Shown here piece after piece: positions 10,293-21,302 of a stretch of DNA of 64,000 nt. Source of the stretch: Membranipora membranacea. Its lineage: Eukaryota; Bryozoa; Gymnolaemata; Cheilostomatida; Membraniporidae. The stretch is from positions 5,270,001-5,334,000 of the forward strand of contig OU612075.1 in assembly GCA_914767715.1 (NCBI GenBank). The letters are read 5' to 3'. Positions within the stretch are counted from its first letter, which is position 1, and each line of letters starts with the position of its first letter. Made by a program: the position numbers and the translations under genes. The notes under the pieces are model-generated. The model had not been told where the DNA came from. It was given only the letters and a program-made list of their open reading frames with translations, and did no database searches.

Positions 10293-12619
10293 CTACTCAT
10301 GACAGGGACAAAGTTTAGCTGCAGCGTCTCTCAGGTTGTTTTGATATTCCTTGATAATCTGACAACCTCTATTCTCAACACATCCCATGCATCTCATCGC
10401 AACTTTGATGTTCCCACTACAATACATAAAATCCAAAATGGCGAATAGAGGATTAAATATGATGTATAGGAGGTGACCAAAAAAGTGCTCACATATCGTA
10501 AATATGGCCACAAGTGTAATGTTGACTTACCAAAGAAACTTCGGCGAATTATTTTTAATTTTTGGACTGATCAGCAGAGTCATGCAGAGTGGTAATTTCT
10601 CACAGCCTGTAAAAAACAGAAGTTATGGCAAGGAGACCAGCAAACTATCCTTCCTTTATCTTGATGAATAGTACAAAAATTGAATTCTCAAACATTCTCT
10701 GTCTTGAGATATGAGTAGTGGCCAACCCCGTGGTCTAGCATGTAAACGCATGTGCTCATGCCAAGATGGCGGGAATCGTACTTAAGTTTCCGTGATGCGA
10801 CTCATTTTCATTCCAGATAAGAGAATCTAGTATGGAACTAGATAATGGTGGAGAAAGTAAAAATTGGGCATTGGGTAGCCTCAAATGAGGTTGGCTATGG
10901 TTCTCTTACAGCTTGGCTGATGTTATCATATGTGGCTTTGGGTATGGATTGGGTCAGCACTAACTACAAGTTTAAGATAGCCAATGTTGTGTCTCTGATC
11001 GGCTGGGAGGAGTGAATCAACCAGAGCCGACACCTTGGTTAGGTCTTAGAGCTCAACCATAATTCACGATCATATTTCGTGGGGTATTAAAGCCTACCCA
11101 AAGACCAATGCATGTCATAATCAGGCAGTTACTTATGATAAAGTTTTTCTAAGATTTGCAAGGTAAAAAAAGAATGCTCTACTTGCCATGAATTATTGAT
11201 GGTGGAAAGAGTGTCTCCCACTAGGAAAGGTAACTCCCATTCTCCGCATTATGATGTCACAGTCTCCTGGAAGTGCTTCATTCTTGTATTGCACTGAGAC
11301 TGTAACTGCCTGACTATAACATGCATTGGTCTTTGGATAGTCTTTAAAGACTTACCTGATTGTTTCATACGCTCATGGAATGCTATTATTAGTTGTTTGA
11401 CAAGTTCTCACCTTCTCCAAGATAAGGCTGGGGGCACTGAGTTTCTCTCATGCGGTGAGCTATGATTCGGAGGACCACCTTTATTCTCGCGACAGAATCT
11501 TTGACAACACATTTTGCGATCAAATCGTTAATTATGTCGTTAGCCCTTGAGAATAAAAAAAAGTAACAGATACTTCCTGATGCAAACAAATAAAGTTTGG
11601 TTACTCTTTATTGTCTTAGATCACAAACTAACATTTATTTGTCATATTGAATATGCATACAAAGCCGAAATATTGAACTTTTTCTCTATTGGTAACGCAC
11701 TCTTTCACCCCATATACATTCCCTTGTGTTGTAATGTAATTTCTGGCTAATATCATCCTGATGATAGAAAGATTGCCTACCTAGATGCCAATCACACACA
11801 GCCATAGCCTTTCTCAACCAAAATACAACCGGAACTCACCTTTGGCACTCTCCGTTGCGCTCTAAAGCTGTTATTTCTTCGAATCTATCATTGAAGACAA
11901 CTTCGCACACTGCAGTAAATCAAATATTTTCAAAGTACATCAAACGTGGTGTGACCATCAAATAATAGGTGTCATAGAAAGCCTTAGTTTCAACGCTTTA
12001 TATCGGTATCCACAGTTTCTGAGGTTCTGATAATTTTACTCTGATGTGAATCATGTTAAATTGGTGAACATGGAAAGAAAAATGCGAGTAGTTTTGACAA
12101 TGGCATAATTTGCCTACCTGGTGGTGGAAGTCCCCAACTTTCACAGGCTACCCCTTGAGAATTCTTGCAGCCAACTTGAAGCTGGTCTGAAAGAGAAATG
12201 AATTTAATTTGCAATAACAAATCAATGAGCTGATATGCAGTTGTTATTGGAGGTGTCATAATTTCAAAACAACTGGCTGAAAGGCACAATCTTACGTTTA
12301 AACCTAAGCTGCTGATTCAAAGGTTCTGAACATGATGATATAACGAACAGCCTGCTGAACTAATTTTTAGAAGATAAATCTACTTCTGATTTTATAGAAA
12401 AGATGCGTTTTGGAATCTTGCCACAATGTGCAAATTGTTGATTTGTTTTTTTAAGCAATTTGTAATCATATTTTGCAAGATCACAGAATTAGTCTCTATT
12501 AGAAGTTAGGCCACAAACAATATTCGGTGACACTTACCCTTATAATCTTGTGCTGTAAATGGAGGTACATATAAGCAAGCAATGCTTAGTACCAGAGTCA
12601 TAGTCTGCACAACCTTCAT
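10293..12619 (-). CDS. Family gene A: secreted Cys-rich protein with a mostly deleted chitin-binding-like exon
   Basis: Six minus-strand exons: 12619-12538, 12186-12118, 11909-11840, 11545-11412, 10606-10531 and 10416-10293 (stop TAG 10295-10293). They total 555 bp (184 aa) with intron phases 1,1,2,1,2, as in the rest of the family. Exon 1 encodes a signal peptide (MKVVQTMTLVLSIACLYVPP, then FTAQDYK). Exon 2 is only 69 bp against 198 bp in paralogs. It keeps the tail GCKNSQGVACESWG, which aligns with CVCEHSQEVACEGCG, but most of the CBM14-like part is gone and two of the eight cysteines remain. Exons 3-6 carry the shared C-terminal region: VCEVV, KCVVKDSVAR, GCEKLPLCMTLL and MRCMGCVENRGC, ending KLCPCHE, shorter than in paralogs. 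It should be secreted but is unlikely to bind chitin through this domain. The candidate acceptor CGCTTAG lies 9 bases before the ATG. Confidence 0.8.
11088..11350. mobile_element. Foldback/MITE-like element inside an intron of gene A
   Basis: AAGACCAATGCATGTCATAA, followed by TCAGGCAGTTAC (about 11100-11132), is repeated inverted at about 11302-11335. The arms of about 45 bp enclose about 170 bp without an ORF. It sits in the intron between exons 5 and 4 of gene A. Target duplication not resolved. Confidence 0.55.
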
Positions 12620-13578
12620 ACTCAAGTCCTAAGCGGTGCAATGAATGCCATGCTTGTCACAAAATTCATAATTATCCTTGCATATTGGTTGGCTAATATT
12701 AACATTAAGCCTCAGCTGTTAGATTAGAATGTGGGTGAAAGTGAGACAAAGGTAGCGTAAAACACTTTGATTTTAGGAACTTTATTCACTTGTTAGTGGA
12801 TCTCTATAGACAAAACAGAACAAAACTTCATTGAGTGTTGAACATGAGCGAATGGAAAATTATATTCGATTTCTTTTCATTACTGTATTGATTAGTGAAG
12901 CCTGTAAGATCCGGACTGCACAAAGAGATTGTGCAAGACACCCAAGGGGGACTGAAAACTAAGTTAAGTGTATGAAATTGAACAGAGAATGGGTGAAATA
13001 CTAGATTGTGTGGTTTGAATGGAGAAACTTGGTATGGAAATTTTTTAGACATCGAACATAGAGGTGGACGGAATGCATTACAAACAGTCCAGCCCCGACG
13101 CAAGAGGAGAGAGTGGACAATTATATGGAGAGAGTGGAAAGGGCGGCTTAAACATTCCATTGGGACCTTTAATGGTCAAAAAATGGAGGTAGAAACTGTT
13201 TCTTCTGTAAATGATATTACCAGATGAGAGATCGCCCCAGTGGTTCCAATGACCAGAAAGGATCAAATATAATATTTCAAGTACGTATAATATATATAGT
13301 ATATCAAATATAATAAACTATATTTTATATAAATAAAGATCAAAAGTTTTAAGAGGTTTATTTGGGAAACTTTTTTCTTGAAAACGCCAGGAATCAACAG
13401 AAAAAGCAAAAATATAGAAGTAGCGCTGTCAGACTATTCCATTTAATTACTAACTGACCGGCGGTGCAACTATGTAAGCATGACAAAGAATCCGGTGGGA
13501 ACCAAAGCGCGTAAAAGTTGTATTTTATTGTTATTTTATTTTTATTTCTCTACTAAATACAATAGCCATTTGAAACTG
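12620..13578. other. Intergenic region between family genes A and B
   Basis: About 960 bp between the start of gene A and the stop of gene B. Overlapping 60-110-codon ORFs occur on both strands at 12828-13266, but they have no motif and read through each other. No exon of the family is present. The promoter of gene A should lie in the left part. Confidence 0.4.
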
Positions 13579-16500
13579 TTAGGTCAGTATATCAGCTGGG
13601 CATATAAATTCTTGTAAATGAGGACACAGTTCAGCTGCAGCATCTCTCAGGTTGTTTCGGTATATCTCAACAATCAAACATCCGCTACTCTCAACACATC
13701 TAAGGCATCCCATTGCTTCTTTGAAGTTCTCACTACCGAAGAAAAAAGTTCAAATATAGCCAATACTAAAATGAAAGTGTTTGCTTCCAATTTTGCATAA
13801 GAATTGATTGGACCTTGAACTCTTTTATTATTTATAGAGAGATATACACCAAAGGTGCTGGAGGCAGGAACAATCAGCCTTGGAAGCTCCTCAAGTGGGT
13901 CTCTGATATTCGACTCCTCTGGCACTAATTGCCTGGCAGTGAATAGCAAGCATGCTGATTGATTGCGCCATCTCATCATCCCCTTAAGAAAGAAAGATTG
14001 GTCATGGACTCTTTTCCCACAAGCTCATTCAATTTCAACACTACCACCATAATAATACTCACGTTACATTACAAAAATTTATGCAGTTCTGAATGGGCAC
14101 TAAAAACCATCGCTGGCGACGGGTGTTGTAAGACATGTTGTGTGACATACCTTACAGCGCTCAAGGCCTCTATAGCATTGTTCTTAAATACAATAAAGCA
14201 TTGTTATACAGCCTTTATCTTTAAAAATCCATTGTTCTTGAGTGTTGTAAGACATGTCCCACAGCTTGTCTTACAACAACCGTGTGTTGGATCAGATTAA
14301 GTACCTAAACTTTGTCTTAACATGCAACATGGGCTGCACCAACGAACCCTCAACTATGATTTTTTCATGAAACTGGCTATTGCCCATACAGAACTGAACT
14401 TTTTCTGTAATGTATACATGAGAGCTCTGTATCGTATTCATGATTACTTACCACAGAAATTTAGGCGTGTTGTCCTTCCTTTCAGGACCCACCATGAGAG
14501 TCATACAGGTCGGCAATTGCTCACAGCCTATAAAAAAACAAACAGTTAATGCAAGTGAACTGTAAATGTACTTTGTTGTGAAGACAATTATTCGAAGAGC
14601 CAAACACCATACATATACATTCCCATTAAACAGTGTGCCCTATCAAACCTGCTTCAGTGATAACTCACACAATGTAACTCGGACATAATTCCTAGTCTCT
14701 TGCCATTTGAGTTAATTGAGCACTGCACAGTAATCACAGTGATCTTGTGCACTGTTCCAAAAATGGTCTTTACACGTAATTGTCTCGGCAACCAGTTATT
14801 AGATTTCGATTCTGTTTTTTTTCATTATACGCACAGAAACAAAAACTTTCTTAATATTGCTTGAAGCCCCATAAAATGTTGATTAATTAGGATTAATTAG
14901 AAATATCAGTGGTGGTCGGTAATGTACACCATTTCAAAAACAGGTTGGTTAGAAAAACTTTCAGGAGTTTATTTGATATGATCTATCTCATAGTAAAATC
15001 TAGGGGTTATTTGATCGGATTATTCAATCCAGAGATAATCCACTGTGAAAGTGAAAGCGTGCTTATCAGCTGCCTGTATGTATTGTGATTATGGGAACAA
15101 CTGGCGAAGATAAATGATATTCATCTATAGCGGACATAGCTGGATTTTATGATTCAAAAACTATATTGCTGAATGTCTCTTAGAAAAAGAGATCATCACA
15201 CATTTATGACGAAAAAAAAACTTGAGTAAATGAGACCTCAATGGTAAAGAATTTTTAATTTATTTAATCGTTGCTGTAAATGATTTCGAGTCAAGAGGCC
15301 ACTGCCAAAAAGCCACTGGCCATAAAGCCACTGGCCAAAAAGCCACTGGCCATAAAGCCACTGGCCAAAAAGCCACGGGCCACAAGGCCACTGGTCAAAA
15401 GGCCGCTACCCATAAGGCCACTGGCCAAAAAGCAACCGGTCATAAGGCCACTGTCCAAAAAGCCACTGCCCAAAAAGCCACTGATTCAATGGTTACATAT
15501 TAGAAGTCTGATATCAACTTTCCATTGACATGTTTTTTGGGCCCGTAAAACAAAAGTCTATCTGATATGTCATTTATCAATTATTTTTTATTGCTACTCA
15601 CTGATTCCCGTTTTAGTAAAGTTAGAAAAGATACCACCCACCCTTTGCAAAGAATCATTTTAAAGGACTCCACTCGGACATCTTCTCACCCATTTTTTCC
15701 GTACCGTAACATTATAATGTATCTTGATGGACAAATTAAAGTCATAACAAGCAAACAGTAAGCACTTTTAGTTCGAACCAATGCCGCACTGAGAAGAGAC
15801 AGCGGCATAGCCTTTTTTATTTTTTTGTTCTTAATAATGACAATAATTTATATTCACACGGAAAGATGTTTCGTATAATTTTTACCCAATGCATCCTGTG
15901 ATCCATTTTGATTATCACATGGTTATAGCGGATCTGATGCTAAACAAAAACTAAACTCTCTACCAAAATATATCTGTGCATCCTCCGAATGTTTCTTTTA
16001 TGATTGATGACCTTCAAACCCAACCGACTCAACTTGATAGCTGTTGCTTAAAGTTTTGTAACCTGATCACAAACTTTTTCTGTTGCTGGCATGTGGCATG
16101 TCAAAATCAAAAAAGCTATACCGCTGTCTCTACTCATTGCTTCAATCTAAGAATGCTGGCTGTTTGCTTGTGATGACTTTAATTTGTCCAACAAGATACA
16201 TTATAGAATTTTGTTTTACGAGCCCAGAAAACATGTCAATGGAAAGTTGATATCAGACTTCTAATATGTAACCATTGAACAAGTGGCTTTCTGGGTTGTG
16301 GCTTTTTGGGTGATCACCCTGTAGATTGGACTTTCATATTGTTTCAAATGCTCATTGAAATTCTAATATTGATTGTCTGACAGATATTTACCTTCTCCAA
16401 GTAAGGGTCCTGGACATTGAGACTTTGTCTTACGAAAAGCAATGTTTCGAAGGAGACCCAGCATTCTTCCAACTGGATCCTTTACCACACATTCCGCTAT

Positions 16501-17510
16501 TACATCATTGATGATTTTTTCAGCTCTGTGATAAGAACGCATGTATTGATTAATTACCAGATATATGAAATATGGTTAGGCGTAGGAATAAAATGGTGTG
16601 CACAGAATCATAAATACAAATGTAATATAATCATTGAATGGCATGGCATGGCTGTGGAGCGTGGGCGTGGTGCATGGTGTGTGGTCTGTTTTGCGTGGAC
16701 AGTTTTCTAAGCCTTTCCTCGGAGTTGCACACTTTAGACTTGGGTAACATTGGATATTCATCAAGATTTCTGACGCAAAGGATGAACAAAGAATCGTATG
16801 TTCAGTTGACTTACCCTAAGCAATCCCCAGTCCGCTGTAGGTCCCTGATTTCTTCTAAGCGCCCATGATGTAGTTCATATTCACATACTGTAAAAATAAG
16901 GGAAAAACCAAACCTTACCCAATAGAATAAGGGAAATTTCAACAAATCTTATTTTGTTACAAACAATCAGCAGATTGTGATTAATAGAAGACTTTCTTGT
17001 GGGGATTTCAATGTCATTATGATTGTTTTAGATAAATTACCTACCTAGTCGGCCACAACCATCACAGGCTACCTCTTGAGAATGCTCACAGACACAATTC
17101 TCCACACTAAATCTGAGTCCTGGAGGGCAACTGTGAGTGTGGGTGAGTCCGGTTGTGTTGTCATACTGGCTAAACTTTTCACATCTCTCTTCTGCCAGCT
17201 GTATGTATTTGTTGCCATTTCTCTGACATGAGCAGTTATGTACTACAAAATGTAACATTGAACTGCACTTCAACACATTCTGTATTTTTCATAGCAATAG
17301 AACATAGCAGCCTCCATTAGTCTTATCACAGCGGGGCCATTTTTGATGTTTTTATAACAAAAACAACAAAAATTGGGCCGCTGTGACAAGTCTAGCCTTA
17401 ATATGATCAACCATGAGCAATACCAGATAACACTTACCCTTTTTCACTCCTGCTGCATATGAAAGCACAAAAGATACAGCAATTATAAGTGCGAGCGTAT
17501 TAGTCTGCAT
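13579..17510 (-). CDS. Family gene B: secreted CBM14-like Cys-rich protein
   Basis: Exons 17510-17438, 17242-17045, 16887-16815, 16525-16392, 14527-14452 and 13732-13579 (stop TAA 13581-13579) give 708 bp, 235 aa, phases 1,1,2,1,2. Exon 1 is a signal peptide (MQTNTLALIIAVSFVLSYAA). Exon 2 is the chitin-binding-type exon with eight cysteines: HNCSC, ERCEKFSQY, HSCPPGLRF, NCVCEH and VACDGC. The CPPGLRF..C.C....VAC core is the CBM14/peritrophin signature. Exon 3 (VCEYEL...GDC) is one codon longer than in paralogs. Exon 4 carries ECVVKDPVGRML, exon 5 GCEQLPTCMTLMVGP, and exon 6 CENFKEAMGCLRC..SGC and ELCPHLQEFICP. The product is probably an extracellular glycan-binding or barrier protein; that role is inferred from CBM14 only. 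The C-terminal region is unrecognised. A 1.0-kb foldback element occupies the intron between exons 5 and 4. Confidence 0.87.
15290..16320. mobile_element. Foldback element with subterminal 15-bp repeats
   Basis: The left side (about 15480-15560 and 15712-15760) is found inverted on the right side (about 16135-16200 and 16217-16290), for example AATGGTTACATATTAGAAGT against its complement. The outer left end is the GGCCACTGGC-type 15-bp array, and the right end carries matching GTGGCTTTCTGGG/GTGGCTTTTTGGG units, so the terminal repeats themselves are minisatellite-like. There is no transposase ORF. It lies within an intron of gene B. Confidence 0.6.
15296..15482. repeat. 15-bp minisatellite (GCCACTGGCCAWAAA)
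   Basis: About twelve copies of a 15-bp unit, GCCACTGGCCATAAA alternating with GCCACTGGCCAAAAA, with increasing divergence to the right. Because 15 is a multiple of 3, both strands read open (KPLAI/KPLAK on plus). The position inside an intron and a transposon end argues against translation. Confidence 0.9.
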
Positions 17511-19549
17511 CACTTTTATGTTGAAGTCTCAAATGAATGCTTTTATTGTTACAACTAAAGTGTGCACCACAACCAAAATTCTAAAAAAAATGGATGCAAT
17601 TTATCAAAGTTATTGCAAATTGGTTGACGGCTGGTCTTCTGTTGTGTGCCTCGTGATCGTCACATGTCGATTGCTTGTATTAGGGTAAATCATACTTAAT
17701 TGTTGCATTCGATTGGCCTATATATATATCCTTCATCCTGCAAATACATTGGCTGGGTTTCACTTCACTGTTAAAACTGGATTATGCAATCTGTTTTTAT
17801 CCACACTGTCTTTGAAATGAGACAATTAAAATACCAGCAAAGGTGATATTTCACTCACTAGATGGCTTATTTTAATCAAATTTTGGAACAAGTTCCGATA
17901 AATATCAAGTTTTTGCAGGAGTGTATTTGTGCCATAGCATTAATCAAAATCTAAAGCCGAACATACCAAAGTATTTTAAAATCCAGTGTTAAAAAATATA
18001 AACTTCTTTAACTGGTAAGATAATATTGTTATGTTTGAATTTGAAAGTGTGATAGGGTAACACTTAATCATAACACATTATGAAGAACCGATACAATGCT
18101 AAAAATGTAGTAATTAAATGTCATGGCGTTTGAAATGACAGTATTTATCAACCATTCTGCTTCAAGCAACAAAACAAAGAAGCTCACATAAGTCGTAAAT
18201 GGTTTTGAGGTTTTGAACAAGTTTTTGACCTGAACAAAGTTTACTTAGCCAAGTTTAGTTATATTTATAAACAGGCTTTTTCCGCAAAAAGATGTGCTAA
18301 TTTTCGGAAGGCTCGGTTTTGTGATGTATTTTAATAAGATAAGGGTTACTATGATTTTGGTGATTTTTTTTTCTATTAAACTTTATCGGCATAATTTTCA
18401 TCCGATGAGAATGTTTTTTTAAATCAGCCATTGAGGCAAAAGGGAAAAAACACATTTTTATCAAGATGAAGAAAGGTAAATACTTTTGAATGATTGATAG
18501 CTGTGAAAGATAATGTTAAGAGTAAACAGGAAATCAATTATAAAGAGCTGGTTGGCATGTGCGCAATGAGTTTTTTTCTGAATGTGCGATGCAACAAATA
18601 GGCATAATATAAAACTGACACTGAGACATCAATTGTGTAGAGGCAAATAGGGAAAGAGAGTATAATTCCAAATGACCGTATAAATGGTAAAAAAAGACTT
18701 AAAATACCTCAAAAAGTCATACTTTGCGTTTGCCTTTACAGCCAAATTGACCACACAACTTTACGTATGGTTGCAGATTCTGACAGATTAAAGCCTATTG
18801 CAATGGAATGTCACCTGATTTGTGCTGTTAGACGAAATCCTCTGTAAATCAGTTGGAGGGACGCAATGCAAAAGCACACTTTCCCTTAAATAGTACCTGA
18901 AGCACATCTTTTTACTCTTTGTAATATTAAGGTAATTTATCTATTGCTCAGAAACTTTCTGGAAGGTTATCATAGTAAATCAATGAAAAAAATAAAAACT
19001 TCAAGCGTTACTGGGAATCTGTTGGAAGGTAGATCAATGGTGGTGGTTAATGGAATTTGATTTTGATGAGGCCCTTAAAATATCAGGCACCGCAAACTGA
19101 TAAAATGACAATCCAGCAACAGAGTCAATATTTCAATCTCAGTTGTGATGCCAGTGCCAATGCCAAGTGATCCCTTATTATGTTGCCATAATATCAGAAT
19201 ACATAATTCAAAATATTATGCAACATCCTTTCTTTCAGGGGCTCTAACAAATTGCACATCATCTCATTTTGGAATCTAGTATTGGAAGTCAGGCTTGATA
19301 CTAAAGAAATACCTGTCAGTGTTAATAGAGATTAGAAAGCATTGGCAGTAATCGATGTGTTGGCTCCGATTGTTGGGTGAGGCGAAGAAGAGCCAATGCC
19401 AGGTCAATGGTACTTTTAGGAAACTTCTTCTCCCGACCAATTAGAGCCACTACATTGGTAGTTATGTCATTGTTTGAAAATACACTCTGACGCACTGGAG
19501 TTTGATAATTAATGATACAACTATAACCTAGCCTTGTCATGGGCTCGCT
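17511..19549. other. No recognised gene; upstream of gene B
   Basis: Intergenic AT-rich sequence. The promoter and 5' end of gene B must lie near 17.5-17.8 kb; GCATTCATTTGAG, 20 bases before its ATG, could be a splice acceptor. I found no family exon, SINE or long repeat up to 19.55 kb. Confidence 0.4.
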
Positions 19550-19985
19550 ATTCGGCTTCCTGACAATACTTACCAAGACAACGTGGTAAATAGTCTGAGC
19601 ACCTCATACTCCTGCCCGCCCCCCCCCCCCCCTTAAGGATGCAATGCTGAGACATCATCATCTTTGAAGCAGAGAGAGATATCCTCTCTTGGGTACAGGT
19701 ACTGGGACCCATAGTACTCATATCGCACCCTATACCCATGCCCGCTGGAAATCCGGCTACTCTTTATATCGAAGAGGCAGAGGGGGTTCTTTTTACTGCG
19801 TGTGGGGTGTGCAAACATACAGTGGACCTCCGGTATTTTTAGTCCCGTTCCGCAAGGACCTGGCTAGGATGAATGGTGTGCCAGTACCAAATCAGAAATG
19901 ACTGCCGGCGCCGGGAATTGAACCTGGACCTCAAAGATCACAAGTCCGCACCCTTAACCGTTGGACCACTCCTGACTCCTGAGAC
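19550..19985 (-). mobile_element. tRNA-derived SINE (antisense)
   Basis: On the minus strand, 19980-19905 reads as a tRNA-like head. The A-box-like TGGTCCAACGGTTAAGGGTG is followed by the B-box AGGTTCAATTCCCG. A unique tail of about 340 bp runs down to a run of about 14 C at 19620. The tRNA-like part is followed by other sequence and lacks a clean cloverleaf, so a SINE fits better than a gene. The far end is approximate. Confidence 0.6.
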
Positions 19986-21302
19986 AGCTATTCCATATAT
20001 TTTACTCTCTTGTCGGCCACGTACTTATGGAGTACCCCATCACATCATTGTTGAAAAAAACATGCTTGTCTGGTGCCGTATATATGTATACTTTATTATT
20101 GCCGATCAAAGCCAATGACTATTAAGACCATGTATAATTAAATAAATAAAAACGAAGCAGTCAGGTGTACTTATGAAAAATATTGTTGTCTCTAGTAGGA
20201 ACTATGTGTTCAGATACAATTGGAGGAGCATACTGCAATTTATGTAACAACATTTGTATTTTTACACTAATAATTTAGTGACAGATGCAGAGAGCACAAT
20301 TAATTGTTAAATGTTTTTAAATTTATTACTTCTTTCACCTTTTCCAGACACATTAAGACAATCAGCAGTCAATGTCCTTTTTATTTTCCTGTTCAATGAT
20401 GTAACAATATAGCTTGTGTTCCAACCTCCTCTCATATGATAATTGATTGCGTGCAGGAGGGGCAGTAGGAGGAAAATGGGCTAGAGTTAAGGGGCTCAAA
20501 CATGTGCAATATATGTAAATATTTATAATAGAATTTATATCACACGGTAGTATATTCATATTTCAAGGTTATAATATATTGTTCACAGTAGGAATGATGT
20601 ACCAAAGAACTTGTCACATCGCCTTTGAATAAAGAACTTTTTTGTGAATTGTAGAGACATGTATATTATCTACAAGAAAATTTTCTCCATGATGCATTAT
20701 TTGATATGGGTTTGATTTTGTAATACATCACTATGTTTGCCAGTTTGCACCGGCTAGTTTTGTACCACCCTTGAAAGCTGAAATTACATTAATTATTGGG
20801 GGTTATGCAAAGATTCATAATCAGTTTAGAACCACTCCGCGCATGTGCGAACTGTTGAGACAAACATATTTGTCTCTGCAGCATATTGCCTGAATCAATT
20901 CACATAAACTGAGTATCTAAATTGGGAAAACAATTGAAACACAAAACCTTGAACTCTTGGTGTTGTAGAAATAGCCTATGTCACAAGGCTATTCTGAAAG
21001 TCGAGAGGGAGAGAACTCAATTTTTCTATATGCATATTTTGTAATTTTGTTTGGATTTTATTGAGATTATAAAGAATTATCATCATATTTATAGAAATAG
21101 TAGGATAAAGACTTCATTAGATATTTGGGTAAGTTTGAATAGAATATATCTGTTAGTTTTATCAAAATTGAGCTTTAAACCATGCGAGGATCACTTCAAA
21201 ACAATCACTATATCGGCTCAATATCGAAACTGTCCCAAGACATTGCTGCTATTAGACTCTCATTGCATCTTTTTGCAAAAAGTATAAGTTTTGTAGAAAA
21301 AA
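19986..21302. other. No recognised gene; downstream of gene D
   Basis: AT-rich intergenic DNA. Short ORFs (20362-20559 minus, 21051-21287 plus) have no motif and no splice context. No repeat shared with the rest of the window was noticed. Confidence 0.35.

Noticed and set aside
10722-11060. Possible SINE head (GTGGTCTAGCATGTAAACGC)
   Set aside because: An A-box-like match only; no convincing B-box and no second copy in the window.
12828-13266. Three overlapping ORFs (plus and minus) of 62-110 codons
   Set aside because: They are mutual shadows without motif or splice context.
15280-15528. 82-codon ORF of KPLAI/KPLAK repeats
   Set aside because: It is the 15-bp minisatellite read in frame; the opposite strand is open as well, and it lies in an intron inside a foldback element.
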